NCBI GenBank assembly: GCA_963806455.1
Contig: CAWDXZ010000001.1
Span: 558,001-622,000, forward strand
Direction of reading: 5' to 3'
DNA from: Bog-756 sp963806455
GTDB taxonomy: Bacteria; Actinomycetota; Acidimicrobiia; Acidimicrobiales; RAAP-2
Length of the DNA: 64,000 bases
Shown here: piece after piece, positions 44,604-53,644 of the stretch
Position numbering within the stretch: position 1 is the stretch's first letter
How the letters are laid out: the number at the start of each line of letters is the position of its first letter
Notes under the pieces: model-generated
Databases searched by the model: none
The model's input: the letters and a program-made list of their open reading frames with translations, nothing else
Told to the model about the DNA's origin: nothing
Translations under genes and position numbers: made by a program

Positions 44604-44767
44604 GGTGGCTCCATCGGCGCACCCTAACCGGCGGCCTTCCGCCGGGAATGTTGACCCCGCTGGTAGTGTTTCAGTTGCTGTGGGTCCCGATGGGGTCCCG
44701 GTAGTGACCTCCGGTGAGGCCGGCCGACAGCCGGTGCCGCCGCCGTCCGAGAAGGATCGTGATCGCT

Positions 44768-45949
44768 GTGCCCACCTTCAGAGAGATGCTGGCCGAGGCC
44801 AAGGCGGCCATCCGACAAGTCGAGCCGGCCGAGGCCGCCCGGGAGATCGCCGACGGCGAGACCGTCGTGCTGGACGTGCGCGAGCCGGACGAGTACGAGC
44901 AGGGCGCCCTGCCCGGGGCCGTCCACATCCCGAGGGGAACGCTCGAGACATCGGTCGAGGGCCGCATCCCCGACAAGTCGAGCCACGTGCTCGTGTACTG
45001 CGCGGCCGGAACGCGGTCGGCCTTCGCCGCCCAGACGATGCAGCAACTGGGCTACAGCGACGTCGCCTCGGTCATCGGCGGGTTCAACCGTTGGAAGGAC
45101 GAGGGTCGTGACTGGGCGGCACCCCAGACGCTCACCCCGGAACAGCGCAACCGCTACCAGCGCCACCTGCTTCTGCCCGAGGTCGGGGAGGTGGGCCAGC
45201 TCAAGCTCCTCGACGCCAAGGTGCTGCTGCTCGGCGCCGGTGGGCTCGGCTCGCCGGCCGGCCTGTACCTGGCCGCCGCCGGAGTGGGGACGATCGGGAT
45301 CATCGACATGGACGTGGTCGACGCGTCCAATCTGCAGCGCCAGATCCTGCACAACGTCGACCGGGTCGGCGAGCGCAAGGTCGACTCGGCCAAGAAGACG
45401 CTCACCCTCATCAACCCGGATGTCAACGTGGTGACCTACGACATGCGGCTCGGGGCCGACAACATCCTGGATGTCATCGACGGCTATGACGTCATCGTCG
45501 ACGGGACGGACAATTTCCCGACGCGCTACCTCGTCAACGACGCCTCGCTCCTGAAGCGCATCCCCGTCGTGCACGGCTCCATCTTCCGCTTCGAGGGCCA
45601 GGCCACGGTGTTCAACCCCTACGTGGGCCCCTGCTACCGCTGCATGATCCCCGAACCGCCCCCGGCCGAGCTCGCCCCGAGCTGCGCCGAGGCCGGCGTG
45701 CTCGGCGTGCTCCCGGGGATCATCGGGTCGATCCAGGCGATCGAGGCGATCAAGATCCTCCTCGGCATCGGCGAGACGCTGCAGGGCCGTCTCCTGTCCT
45801 ACGACGCCCTGGAGGAGAGCTTCCGTACCTTCAAGGTGCACCGTGACCCCCAGTGCCCGGCGTGCGGCCCCGACGCCGGGGAGCTCGTCATCGCCGAGTA
45901 CGACGACCTCTGCATGCCCCACGTCGCCGCCCCGCCGGTCAGCACCTGA
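44768..45949 (+). CDS. Rhodanese-MoeB/ThiF fusion, sulfur-carrier adenylyltransferase
   Basis: 393 residues. Residues 1-115 are a rhodanese domain (VVLDVREPDEYEQGALPGAVHIPRG, active Cys in VYCAAGTRS). Residues 120-393 are an E1-like domain: LLLGAGGLGSPAGLYLAAAGVG for ATP, IDMDVVDASNLQRQ, zinc cysteines in CYRCMIPE and CPACGPD, and CAEAGVLGVLPGIIGS. Such proteins adenylate and thiolate ubiquitin-like sulfur carriers for molybdopterin, thiamine or cysteine synthesis. The rhodanese is N-terminal, the reverse of mycobacterial MoeZ. ATG-like start GTG 44768 follows GAAGGA by 11 bases. Confidence 0.9.
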   Translation: MPTFREMLAEAKAAIRQVEPAEAAREIADGETVVLDVREPDEYEQGALPGAVHIPRGTLETSVEGRIPDKSSHVLVYCAAGTRSAFAAQTMQQLGYSDVASVIGGFNRWKDEGRDWAAPQTLTPEQRNRYQRHLLLPEVGEVGQLKLLDAKVLLLGAGGLGSPAGLYLAAAGVGTIGIIDMDVVDASNLQRQILHNVDRVGERKVDSAKKTLTLINPDVNVVTYDMRLGADNILDVIDGYDVIVDGTDNFPTRYLVNDASLLKRIPVVHGSIFRFEGQATVFNPYVGPCYRCMIPEPPPAELAPSCAEAGVLGVLPGIIGSIQAIEAIKILLGIGETLQGRLLSYDALEESFRTFKVHRDPQCPACGPDAGELVIAEYDDLCMPHVAAPPVST

Positions 45950-45987
45950 TCCCCCTGACCCCGCTGGGCGCGGGTCGCCGGACGCCG

Positions 45988-45993
45988 TAACCT
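45988..45993 (+). promoter_or_regulatory. Candidate -10 box (TAACCT), leaderless start
   Basis: TAACCT lies 6 bases before the ATG of the acyl-CoA mutase gene, the same hexamer and spacing as at 23941-23946. Confidence 0.5.
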
Positions 45994-45999
45994 GGGGTC

Positions 46000-47607
46000 A
46001 TGGCCACAGCGCGCCCCTCCTCCGAACCCGGACCGCGGCGGTACACCGACTCGGGCATCGAGATCCGGCCGGTGTACGGCCCGGAGGATCTCGAGGGCTG
46101 GGACCCCGAGCACCAGCTCGGCCGGCCGGGGCACTTCCCCTACACCAGGGGCGTCCGGGAGGACATGTACCGGGGCCGACTCTGGACCATGCGCCAGTAC
46201 GCCGGGTTCGGCACGGCCGAGTCCACCAACGAGCGGTTCAAGTTCCTGTTGGGGGCGGGCCAGACCGGTCTGTCCTGTGCCTTCGACCTGCCGACGCAGA
46301 TGGGACTCGACTCCGACCATCCCCGGGCCGAGGGCGAGGTGGGCAAAGTCGGGGTGGCCATCGACTCGCTGGCCGACATGCGCCTGCTCCTGGCCGGCTT
46401 GCCTCTCGACAAGGTCTCCACGTCCATGACCATCAACGCCACGGCGGCCATCCTGCTCCTGCTCTACCAGTTGGTGGCCGAGGAGAACGGGGTGGCCCCC
46501 GAGGACCTGGGCGGCACCATCCAGAACGACATCCTGAAGGAGTACGTGGCCCGGGGGACCTACATCTACCCGCCCCGCCCTTCGATGCGGCTGGTCACCG
46601 ACACCTTCGCGTATTGTGCCGAGCACCTCCCGGCGTGGAACACCATCTCGATCTCCGGCTACCACATCCGTGAGGCCGGCTCCACCGCCGTCCAGGAGAT
46701 CGCCTTCACCATCGCCAACGGGATCGCCTACGTCGAGGCGGCGCTGGCCGCCGGCCTGGACGTCGACGCGTTCGCACCCCGGCTGAGTTTCTTCTGGAAC
46801 GCCCACAACAACCTGTTCGAGGAGGTGGCCAAGTACCGGGCGGCCCGGCGGATGTGGGCCCGGATCATGACGGACCGGTTCGGGGTGCAGGACGGACGCT
46901 CGGCGCTGCTTCGCTTCCACACCCAGACCGGGGGCTCGACCCTCACCGCCCAGCAGCCCGAGAACAACATCGTGCGGGTCACCATCCAGGCCCTGGCCGC
47001 CGCCCTCGGGGGCACCCAGAGCCTCCACACCAACGGGTTCGACGAGGCACTCGGGCTGCCCACCCAGCGGGCGGCGAAGATCGCCCTGCGGACGCAGCAG
47101 ATCGTGGGCTACGAGTCCGGGATCGCCGACACGGTCGATCCGCTGGCCGGTTCGTGGTTCGTCGAGTCCCTCACCGACGAGGTGGAGAAGGCGGCCTGGG
47201 AGTACCTCGACCGGATCGACGCCATGGGCGGTGCGGTCGACGCCATCGAGGCCCAGTACATGCAGCAGGAGATCGAGCAGGCCGCCTATGCCTATGCCAA
47301 GGAGATCGACGCCGAGGACAAAGTCATCGTGGGGGTCAACCGGTTCGTCGACGAGCAGGCCGAGCCGGGTGAGGTGTTCCCGATCGATCCCGATCTGCAG
47401 CTATCCCAGGTCGACCGGTTGAAGCGGGTGCGGGAGGAGCGGAACCAGCCGGCGGTCGATGCCGCCCTGGCCGACGTGGAGGCGGCGGCCAGGGGCACCC
47501 AGAACCTGTTGGACCCCATGAAGGCCGCCCTGTCCGAGATGGCGACGCTGGGCGAGGTGTCCGACGTGCTCCGGGGCGTGTTCGGGGAATTCCACCCGGC
47601 CGGCTAG
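46000..47607 (+). CDS. Acyl-CoA mutase large subunit (methylmalonyl-CoA mutase family)
   Basis: 535 residues comprising only the substrate-binding barrel. Conserved segments: FPYTRGV, MYRGRLWTMRQYAGFGTAEST, GQTGLSCAFDLPTQMGLDSDHP, GTIQNDILKEY, SISGYHIREAGSTAVQE and LRFHTQTGGSTLTAQQPENNIVR. The ~130-residue B12-binding domain is missing, as in split mutases whose small subunit is a separate gene; none is in the window. Isomerisation of methylmalonyl-CoA or a related acyl-CoA is expected, and the exact substrate is undetermined. Its stop overlaps the convergent peptidase gene by 4 bp. Confidence 0.9.
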   Translation: MATARPSSEPGPRRYTDSGIEIRPVYGPEDLEGWDPEHQLGRPGHFPYTRGVREDMYRGRLWTMRQYAGFGTAESTNERFKFLLGAGQTGLSCAFDLPTQMGLDSDHPRAEGEVGKVGVAIDSLADMRLLLAGLPLDKVSTSMTINATAAILLLLYQLVAEENGVAPEDLGGTIQNDILKEYVARGTYIYPPRPSMRLVTDTFAYCAEHLPAWNTISISGYHIREAGSTAVQEIAFTIANGIAYVEAALAAGLDVDAFAPRLSFFWNAHNNLFEEVAKYRAARRMWARIMTDRFGVQDGRSALLRFHTQTGGSTLTAQQPENNIVRVTIQALAAALGGTQSLHTNGFDEALGLPTQRAAKIALRTQQIVGYESGIADTVDPLAGSWFVESLTDEVEKAAWEYLDRIDAMGGAVDAIEAQYMQQEIEQAAYAYAKEIDAEDKVIVGVNRFVDEQAEPGEVFPIDPDLQLSQVDRLKRVREERNQPAVDAALADVEAAARGTQNLLDPMKAALSEMATLGEVSDVLRGVFGEFHPAG

Positions 47608-48773
47608 CGCCGGGCCATCAGCCGGTCCCGCAATGCTCCGTCCCCGGCGGCGTCGATGGCCGTCCAGGCTAGGGCCAGCGCACCGTCGTGCAGGGCCACG
47701 TCAGCCGACTCGCTGACACAGGCGGCGGCGAACTCCGGTTGGTGGTTGACCGAGCCCCCGGCGTCGATGGCCACCAGCGGGTGGATGGTCGGGACGGCGA
47801 GGGAGACGTTCGCCATGTCGGTCGAGAACGTCGGCCGCGGCGAGCCGTCGTCGTCGAGGTCGAAACGGCGACCGAGGGCCTCGGCGTTCGCCCGGTAGCG
47901 GTCGAGCAACCCCCGGTCGCTCTCCATGTGGGAGTAGGCCGGGGCCAGGTCGACGCGGGCGAGGCCGGAGCCCGTGGCCAGCGCCCCGGCCTCGAAGCAG
48001 GCCATCACCCGGGGCTCGAGCGCCTCGAGGCCGGCCAGCGACCGCGAGCGGCACATGAACCGGCCGGTCACCGACTCGGGGATGATGTTGGCCGCCTGGC
48101 CCCCCTCGCTCACGATGCCGTGCACCTGGTCCCCGGGCGGCAGTTGCTGGCGGAGCAGTCCGATGGCCACCTGGGCCAGGGTCATGGCGTCGCCGGCGTT
48201 GACCCCCTCCCACGGTGCGGCCGAGGCGTGGGCGCTCTTGCCGCTGAAGTGGACGTCGAAATGGGAGACGGCCAGGCAGCTGCCCTCCAGGCGCTCGACC
48301 GGCCAGGGGTGGACCATCATGGCGGCGTGCACGTCGTCGAAGACGCCCGCCTCCAGCATCGTGATCTTCCCCCCGCCGCCCTCCTCGGCCGGAGTGCCGA
48401 GGATCCGCACGGTGAGGCCCAGCTCGTCGGCCACCCGCGCCAGGCCCAGGCCGGCCCCGACCGCCGAGGCGGCGATGATGTTGTGGCCGCAAGCGTGACC
48501 GATGCCGGGGAGCGCGTCGTACTCCGCGCACACAGCCACCACCATGGGCCCCGAACCGGCCTCGGCGCGGAAGGCGGTGGGCATCCCGGCGGTGCCGCGG
48601 GTGACGGTGAACCCCTCCTGGGCCAGCAGGTCAGCCGTCCAGGTGCTGGCCCGCTCCTCCTCGAACGCCACCTCGGGGTGCGAGTGGATGGCGTGACTCA
48701 ACCCGACCAGCTCCGCCAGCGCGCCGTCGATCGCCTGGCGGGCCGCCTCCTTCGGTGCGGTGCGCTCGGCCAT
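47604..48773 (-). CDS. M20 family amidohydrolase/peptidase
   Basis: 389 residues. HSHPEVAFEEERAS, CAEYDALPGIGHACGHNIIAA, the catalytic Glu in GTPAEEGGGGK and the dimerisation-domain HFSGKSAHASAAPWEGVNA match the M20D/AbgB-like aminobenzoyl-glutamate and amidohydrolase group. It would hydrolyse an N-acyl amino acid or similar amide. ATG 48773 follows a GAGGGGA site and lies 17 bases after the carboxylase stop, so it is probably co-transcribed with it. Confidence 0.88.
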   Translation of the reverse strand: MAERTAPKEAARQAIDGALAELVGLSHAIHSHPEVAFEEERASTWTADLLAQEGFTVTRGTAGMPTAFRAEAGSGPMVVAVCAEYDALPGIGHACGHNIIAASAVGAGLGLARVADELGLTVRILGTPAEEGGGGKITMLEAGVFDDVHAAMMVHPWPVERLEGSCLAVSHFDVHFSGKSAHASAAPWEGVNAGDAMTLAQVAIGLLRQQLPPGDQVHGIVSEGGQAANIIPESVTGRFMCRSRSLAGLEALEPRVMACFEAGALATGSGLARVDLAPAYSHMESDRGLLDRYRANAEALGRRFDLDDDGSPRPTFSTDMANVSLAVPTIHPLVAIDAGGSVNHQPEFAAACVSESADVALHDGALALAWTAIDAAGDGALRDRLMARR

Positions 48774-48790
48774 GGGCCACCATCCCCTCG

Positions 48791-50566
48791 CTACTCGATG
48801 ACGGCGATGACGTCGCCCGGCCCGACCGATGCTCCGGCCTGGACCCGCACTTCCTTGACGGTGCCCGCCTTCTCGGCGATCACGTTGTTCTCCATCTTCA
48901 TGGCCTCGAGCACGCAGATGGTCTGTCCCACCTCGACGGCGTCGCCCTCGGCCACCAGCAATTTGACGATGGTGCCCTGCATGGGCACGGCCACCGCCCC
49001 CGAGCCGCCCCCGGTGGCGGCCGCCTTGGGACGCTTCGGTCCGGTGGTGCGGGCCGGGCCGGCACCGGCCATCACCACGGTGTCTCCGAGGTCGGGCACC
49101 CACAGTTTGACCTGGTAGCGACGCCCGCCCACCTCGGCGGTGACGGTGCGCAGGACAGTGGCGGGTCCATCCTCTGCGTCGACCGCGGGTGGCGGACCGT
49201 CCGAGCCCGGCATGGCCACCCCGGTCAGGTCCAGGGTGTGCTCGACCCAGTTGGTGGAGTGCTCGGCGGCCACGAAATCGGGGTGGGTGAGAATGGCGAC
49301 GTCGGCTGGGAGGGTCGTGGCGGGCCCCTCGATCACCGTCTCGTCGATGGCCCGCAGCATCCGGCGGCGCGCCGCCTCGCGGTCGTGGCCCCAGACGACC
49401 AGCTTGGCCACGAGGTTGTCGTAGAACTGGCTCACGGTGTCGCCCGACTGGTAGCCGGCATCGAGGCGTACCCCGGGCCCACCGGGTGGGACGAAGCGGG
49501 TGATGGTCCCCGGTGACGGGGTGAATGCCCCCCCCGCCGGGTTCTCGGCGTTGATGCGGACCTCGATGGCGTGGCCGGTCCGTCGGATGTCGTCCTGGGC
49601 GAACCCGAGCGGCTCACCGGCGGCCACCCGAAGCTGCCACTCGACGAGGTCGAGCCCGGTCACCATCTCGGTCACCGGGTGCTCCACCTGGAGCCGGGTG
49701 TTCATCTCGAGGAAATAGAACTCGCCGTCCTGGTAGAGGAACTCGACGGTGCCGGCGTTGACATAGCCGCAGGCCTCCGCCACCTTGACCGCGGCCTCCC
49801 CCATGGCCCGGCGCACCTCCTCGGGGAACTTCGGCGCCGGGCTCTCCTCGATCAGCTTCTGGTGGCGTCGCTGGGCCGAGCAGTCACGCTCGCCCAGCCA
49901 CAGCGTGCGGCCCCGGGTGTCGGCGATGATCTGCATCTCGACGTGGCGGGGCCAGGCCAGGTACCGCTCGACGTAGCACTCGTCCCGGCCGAAGTAGGCC
50001 AGTGACTCGCGCATGGCCGACTCCAGGGCGTCGGGTGCCTCGTCGGGCCCGTTGACCACCTTCATGCCCCGGCCGCCACCGCCGTAGGCCGCCTTGATGG
50101 CCACCGGCCAGCCGAACTCCTCACCGAAGGCGGCGACCTCGTCCGCCGAGCGCAGCACCTCGGAACGACCCGGCACCCCCGAGACACCGGCGCGCTCGGC
50201 GGCGTGGCGCGAGCTGATCTTGTCGCCCATGACCTCGATGGCCTCCGGCGGTGGCCCGATGAAGGTCACCCCTCGTTCGGTGATGGCCCGGGCGAAGTCG
50301 GTGTTCTCGGAGAAGAACCCGTAGCCGGGGTGGACCGAGTCGGCGCCGCTCCGCTCGATCACCGACAGGATGGCCTCGGTGTTCAGGTAGCTCTCCGCCG
50401 CGGTCTGGCCGCCGAGCGCGTAGGCCTCGTCCGCCAGCCGGACGTGCAGGGCGTTCCGGTCGAGGTCGGAGTAGACCGCCACGGTCGCCACGCCCAGCTC
50501 GCGGCAGGTCCGGATGACCCGGACCGCGATCTCCCCCCGGTTGGCGATGAGAACCTTCTTCAGCAC
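48791..50566 (-). CDS. Acyl-CoA carboxylase alpha chain (biotin carboxylase plus biotin carrier)
   Basis: 591 residues. The biotin carboxylase part begins LKKVLIANRGEIAVRVIRTCRELG and has HPGYGFFSEN, KAAYGGGGRGMK, GERDCSAQRRHQKLIEE, FLEMNTRLQVEHPVTE and RINAEN. The carrier domain at the C-terminus has the biotinylated Lys in EAMKMEN. The size fits AccA/PccA of actinobacteria. GTG 50566 is preceded by AAAGG. The beta (carboxyltransferase) subunit is not in the window, so acetyl- versus propionyl-CoA cannot be decided. Biotin ligase is divergent next door. Confidence 0.94.
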   Translation of the reverse strand: MLKKVLIANRGEIAVRVIRTCRELGVATVAVYSDLDRNALHVRLADEAYALGGQTAAESYLNTEAILSVIERSGADSVHPGYGFFSENTDFARAITERGVTFIGPPPEAIEVMGDKISSRHAAERAGVSGVPGRSEVLRSADEVAAFGEEFGWPVAIKAAYGGGGRGMKVVNGPDEAPDALESAMRESLAYFGRDECYVERYLAWPRHVEMQIIADTRGRTLWLGERDCSAQRRHQKLIEESPAPKFPEEVRRAMGEAAVKVAEACGYVNAGTVEFLYQDGEFYFLEMNTRLQVEHPVTEMVTGLDLVEWQLRVAAGEPLGFAQDDIRRTGHAIEVRINAENPAGGAFTPSPGTITRFVPPGGPGVRLDAGYQSGDTVSQFYDNLVAKLVVWGHDREAARRRMLRAIDETVIEGPATTLPADVAILTHPDFVAAEHSTNWVEHTLDLTGVAMPGSDGPPPAVDAEDGPATVLRTVTAEVGGRRYQVKLWVPDLGDTVVMAGAGPARTTGPKRPKAAATGGGSGAVAVPMQGTIVKLLVAEGDAVEVGQTICVLEAMKMENNVIAEKAGTVKEVRVQAGASVGPGDVIAVIE

Positions 50567-50640
50567 GCTGCGCCTTTCGAATCGGACCGGCAGGACGCGG
50601 CGATACCCGCGTCGAGGCGGTACAACACTGTCACGGCCCG

Positions 50641-50646
50641 TAGGGT
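50641..50646 (+). promoter_or_regulatory. Candidate -10 box (TAGGGT), leaderless start
   Basis: TAGGGT lies 7 bases before the ATG of birA. Confidence 0.45.
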
Positions 50647-50653
50647 GTGTGCC

Positions 50654-51472
50654 ATGCCGGGCACCCGGTTCACGGACATCCGGCGGTTCGACACGCTGGA
50701 CTCGACCAACCGGTACCTGCTGGCCGAGGCCCGCTCCGGGGCGCCCGAAGGCGTCGTGGCGGTGGCCGAGTTCCAGACGGCGGGCCGGGGCCGCCTGGGC
50801 CGTCAATGGGAGGCGCCGGCCGGGAGGAACCTGTTGATGTCGGTGTTGCTGCGCCCGGGCCTGCCCGCCGACCATCGCCACCAGGCCGCCACCGCGGTGG
50901 CCCTGTCGGCGGTGGAGGCCGCCGACCGGGTGGCAGGAGTGACGCTCGCCGTCAAATGGCCGAACGACCTGCTCGGACCGGACGGGCGGAAGGTGGCCGG
51001 CGTCCTGGCCGAGGCCGATGTGGCCGGTCCCCACGGGAGCGGTGGCGGTGCGCCGGCGGTCGTGGTCGGGATCGGGCTCAACGTCAACTGGCCCGTCGAC
51101 GACGCCGACCTGCCACCCGACCTGGCGGGGGTGGCCGGCTCGCTGCGCATGCTGGCCGGGCACGAGGTGGACCGGGCCGAGTTTCTCGAGTCCCTGCTGG
51201 CCGGCCTGGAACCGAGGATCAGGGAGCTCAGGACGCCGGCGGGCCGTGCTCGCCAGGCCGCGGAGTTCCGATCGAAGTGCGCCACCCTCGGCCGGACCGT
51301 CCGGGTCGAGCTGCCCGACGGGGGATTCGAGGGGACGGCCGTCGACATCACGCCCGCCGGCCACCTGGTGGTGGAGGCGGCGGACGGCCCCCGCACGGTC
51401 CTCGCCGGTGACGTCGTCCACCTGCGGACGCGGCCCGGGGACGGCCCCGGGCCGCCCCCGGGTCGCCTGTAA
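50654..51472 (+). CDS. birA: Biotin--[acetyl-CoA-carboxylase] ligase
   Basis: 272 residues. The motifs RFDTLDSTNRYLL, AEFQTAGRGRLGRQWEAP (biotinyl-AMP loop) and VKWPNDLLGPDGRKVAGVL are those of BirA, and a C-terminal SH3-like domain follows. There is no N-terminal helix-turn-helix, so it is a ligase without repressor function. It attaches biotin to the carrier lysine, very probably that of the divergent carboxylase 87 bp away. It is followed closely by rfbB. Confidence 0.93.
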   Translation: MPGTRFTDIRRFDTLDSTNRYLLAEARSGAPEGVVAVAEFQTAGRGRLGRQWEAPAGRNLLMSVLLRPGLPADHRHQAATAVALSAVEAADRVAGVTLAVKWPNDLLGPDGRKVAGVLAEADVAGPHGSGGGAPAVVVGIGLNVNWPVDDADLPPDLAGVAGSLRMLAGHEVDRAEFLESLLAGLEPRIRELRTPAGRARQAAEFRSKCATLGRTVRVELPDGGFEGTAVDITPAGHLVVEAADGPRTVLAGDVVHLRTRPGDGPGPPPGRL

Positions 51473-51475
51473 CCT
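51470..51475 (+). promoter_or_regulatory. Candidate -10 box (TAACCT) before rfbB
   Basis: TAACCT overlaps the birA stop codon and lies 9 bases before the rfbB ATG, giving at most a 2-3 base leader. Confidence 0.4.
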
Positions 51476-51484
51476 TTCCCGACC

Positions 51485-52519
51485 ATGCGACTGCTCGTGA
51501 CCGGCGGTGCCGGCTTCATCGGATCGAATTTCGTGCGGTACTGGGTCGGTCGCCATCCCGACGACACCGTTGTCGCCTACGACGTGCTCACCTACGCCGG
51601 GAACCGGCCCAACCTGGCCGACGTCGAGGACCGCATCGAGTTCGTGCTGGGTGACATCGGCGACCTCGACACGGTGGCGAAGACGCTCGACGCCCACCAG
51701 ATCGAGGTGATCGTCAACTTCGCCGCCGAGTCCCACAACAGCCTGGCCATCCTGGACCCGGCCCGGTTCTTCCGCACCAACGTCCTCGGCACCCAGACCC
51801 TGGCCGAGGCGGCCCGTCGCCACGGGGTCTCGAGGTTCCACCACATCTCGACCTGCGAGGTCTACGGGGACCTGCCCCTCGACTCCGACGAGGTGTTCAC
51901 CGAGGAGACGCCGTACCGTCCCCGCACCCCCTACAACGCTTCGAAGGCCGGCGGGGACCACGCCGTGCGAGCCTATGTCGAGACCTTCGGGCTTCCCGCC
52001 ACCATCACCAACTGTTGCAACAACTACGGCCCCTACCAGTTCCCCGAGAAGGTGATCCCGCTGTTCACCGCCAGGGCGCTCGACGACCAACCCTTGCCGC
52101 TCTACGCATCGACGCAGAACCGGCGCGAATGGCTGCACGTCGACGATCACTGCCGGGCCATCGAGCTCGTGCTCCAGCACGGCGAGGTGGGCGAGACCTA
52201 CAACGTCGGCAGCGGCATCGAGGCCAGCATCGAGGAGATCGCCGATGCCGTGCTGGAGGCCACGGGCAAGCCGGCCTCGTTGAAGGAGATCGTCCCGGAC
52301 CGGCCGAGCCACGACCGCCGCTACCTGCTCGACTCGTCGAAGATCCGCCGGTCCCTCGGATGGGAGCCCACCGTCCCGTTCACCCAGGGGCTGGCGGACA
52401 CCGTGGCCTGGTACGGCGCCCACCGGAGCTGGTGGGAGCCGCTGCGCGATCGGGCGCCGATCGTCGAGGGGGCCTGGTCCCCTCCGGGCGGGCCGCCCGG
52501 GGCGGCCGCCCGACCGTGA
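51485..52519 (+). CDS. rfbB: dTDP-glucose 4,6-dehydratase
   Basis: 344 residues. VTGGAGFIGSNFVRYWV, NFAAESHNSLAILDP, STCEVYGDLPLD, the YNASKAGGDH (Tyr-x3-Lys) pair, TNCCNNYGPYQFPEKVIPLF and NRREWLHVDDHC are RmlB signatures. It makes dTDP-4-keto-6-deoxyglucose with tightly bound NAD. It overlaps rfbD by 4 bp (GTGA). Confidence 0.93.
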   Translation: MRLLVTGGAGFIGSNFVRYWVGRHPDDTVVAYDVLTYAGNRPNLADVEDRIEFVLGDIGDLDTVAKTLDAHQIEVIVNFAAESHNSLAILDPARFFRTNVLGTQTLAEAARRHGVSRFHHISTCEVYGDLPLDSDEVFTEETPYRPRTPYNASKAGGDHAVRAYVETFGLPATITNCCNNYGPYQFPEKVIPLFTARALDDQPLPLYASTQNRREWLHVDDHCRAIELVLQHGEVGETYNVGSGIEASIEEIADAVLEATGKPASLKEIVPDRPSHDRRYLLDSSKIRRSLGWEPTVPFTQGLADTVAWYGAHRSWWEPLRDRAPIVEGAWSPPGGPPGAAARP

Positions 52520-53466
52520 CCGCCCGGCGGCGGGTACTGCTCACCGGTGGGAACGGCCAGCTCGGCCGGGACCTGCGGGATGTCCTGGCCGGCCGGGTCC
52601 CCGACGGCGGGGCCGCTCCGGGCGGGGGTCCGGCCGCGGCCATCCTCCCCCGGGTCGACCCGGAGGCCTTCGACGTGTTGTCGACCGACATCGACACGCT
52701 CGACGTCGCCGATCGTGGCGCCGTGCGCGCCGCGATGGACGCCTTCCGTCCCGACATCGTGCTCCACGGCGGCGCCTACACCGCCGTCGACGCCTGCGAG
52801 TCCGACACCGGCACCGCCTTCGCCGTCAACGCCCTCGGCAGCCGCAACGTGGCCGAGGCCGCGTCTGGTGTCGGGGCCCATGTGGTGTACGTGTCCACCG
52901 ACTATGTCTTCGACGGGACGTCTGACCGCCCCTACGACGAATGGGACCTCCCCAATCCGCAGTCGGTGTACGGCCGGAGCAAGCTCGGCGGAGAGATCGA
53001 GGTGCGCGCGGTCGGGGGCGCGTCGACCACGGTCGTGCGAACGGCGTGGGTGAGCGGCGCCCACGGATCCAACATGGTCAAGACGGTGCTGCGTCTGGCC
53101 CGAGCGGATCCTCCGGGCCCGCTGCGCTTCGTCGACGACCAGCATGGCTGCCCCACCTTCACCGCCGACCTGGCCGCGGCCATCGTCCGCCTGGCCCTCG
53201 ACCGCCGTCCGGGGACCTTCCACGTGACCAACCAGGGGGAGACCTCCTGGTACGGATTCGCCCGGGCCACGCTGGCCGCCGCCGGCCTCGACCCCGGTCG
53301 GGTCCGGCCCATCGGCACCGCCGACCTCGACCCGCCCCGCCCCGCCCCGCGCCCGGCGAACTCGCGGCTCGACAACGCCGCGCTGCGACTGTCGGGGCTG
53401 CCCCTCCTGCCGCCGTGGACGGACGCGCTCGAGCGGTTGGTGGGCTCTTTGCCCCCCGCCGACTGA
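52516..53466 (+). CDS. rfbD: dTDP-4-dehydrorhamnose reductase
   Basis: 316 residues. LLTGGNGQLGRDL, HGGAYTAVDACESD, YVSTDYVFDGTSDRPYDE, VYGRSKLGGE and VRTAWVSG match RmlD, which reduces dTDP-4-keto-L-rhamnose with NADPH. A Pro/Gly/Ala insertion sits near residue 30. GTG 52516 is within the rfbB stop. With the RmlC tail at the left edge, only a dedicated RmlA is not clearly identified in the window. Confidence 0.92.
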   Translation: MTARRRVLLTGGNGQLGRDLRDVLAGRVPDGGAAPGGGPAAAILPRVDPEAFDVLSTDIDTLDVADRGAVRAAMDAFRPDIVLHGGAYTAVDACESDTGTAFAVNALGSRNVAEAASGVGAHVVYVSTDYVFDGTSDRPYDEWDLPNPQSVYGRSKLGGEIEVRAVGGASTTVVRTAWVSGAHGSNMVKTVLRLARADPPGPLRFVDDQHGCPTFTADLAAAIVRLALDRRPGTFHVTNQGETSWYGFARATLAAAGLDPGRVRPIGTADLDPPRPAPRPANSRLDNAALRLSGLPLLPPWTDALERLVGSLPPAD

Positions 53467-53644
53467 GGGGCCTCGTCGCCCTCCGGCCGCGCTGCCCTCC
53501 CCGCCCGGGTCGTCGTGGCACGACGGCTCCGAGCGGCGGCGGGCGACCCGGCGGCACGGCGCTTCAGGACGGACGAGAATGAGCCGACAGGAGAGGGCAC
53601 CGGACGCCTGAGGATGGGACCGCATCGATGACAGGGAACGAGCA

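Noticed and set aside
53467..53644. A small gene in the 178 bp before the UDP-sugar dehydrogenase
   Set aside because: No frame with a ribosome site and plausible composition; treated as leader/promoter sequence.
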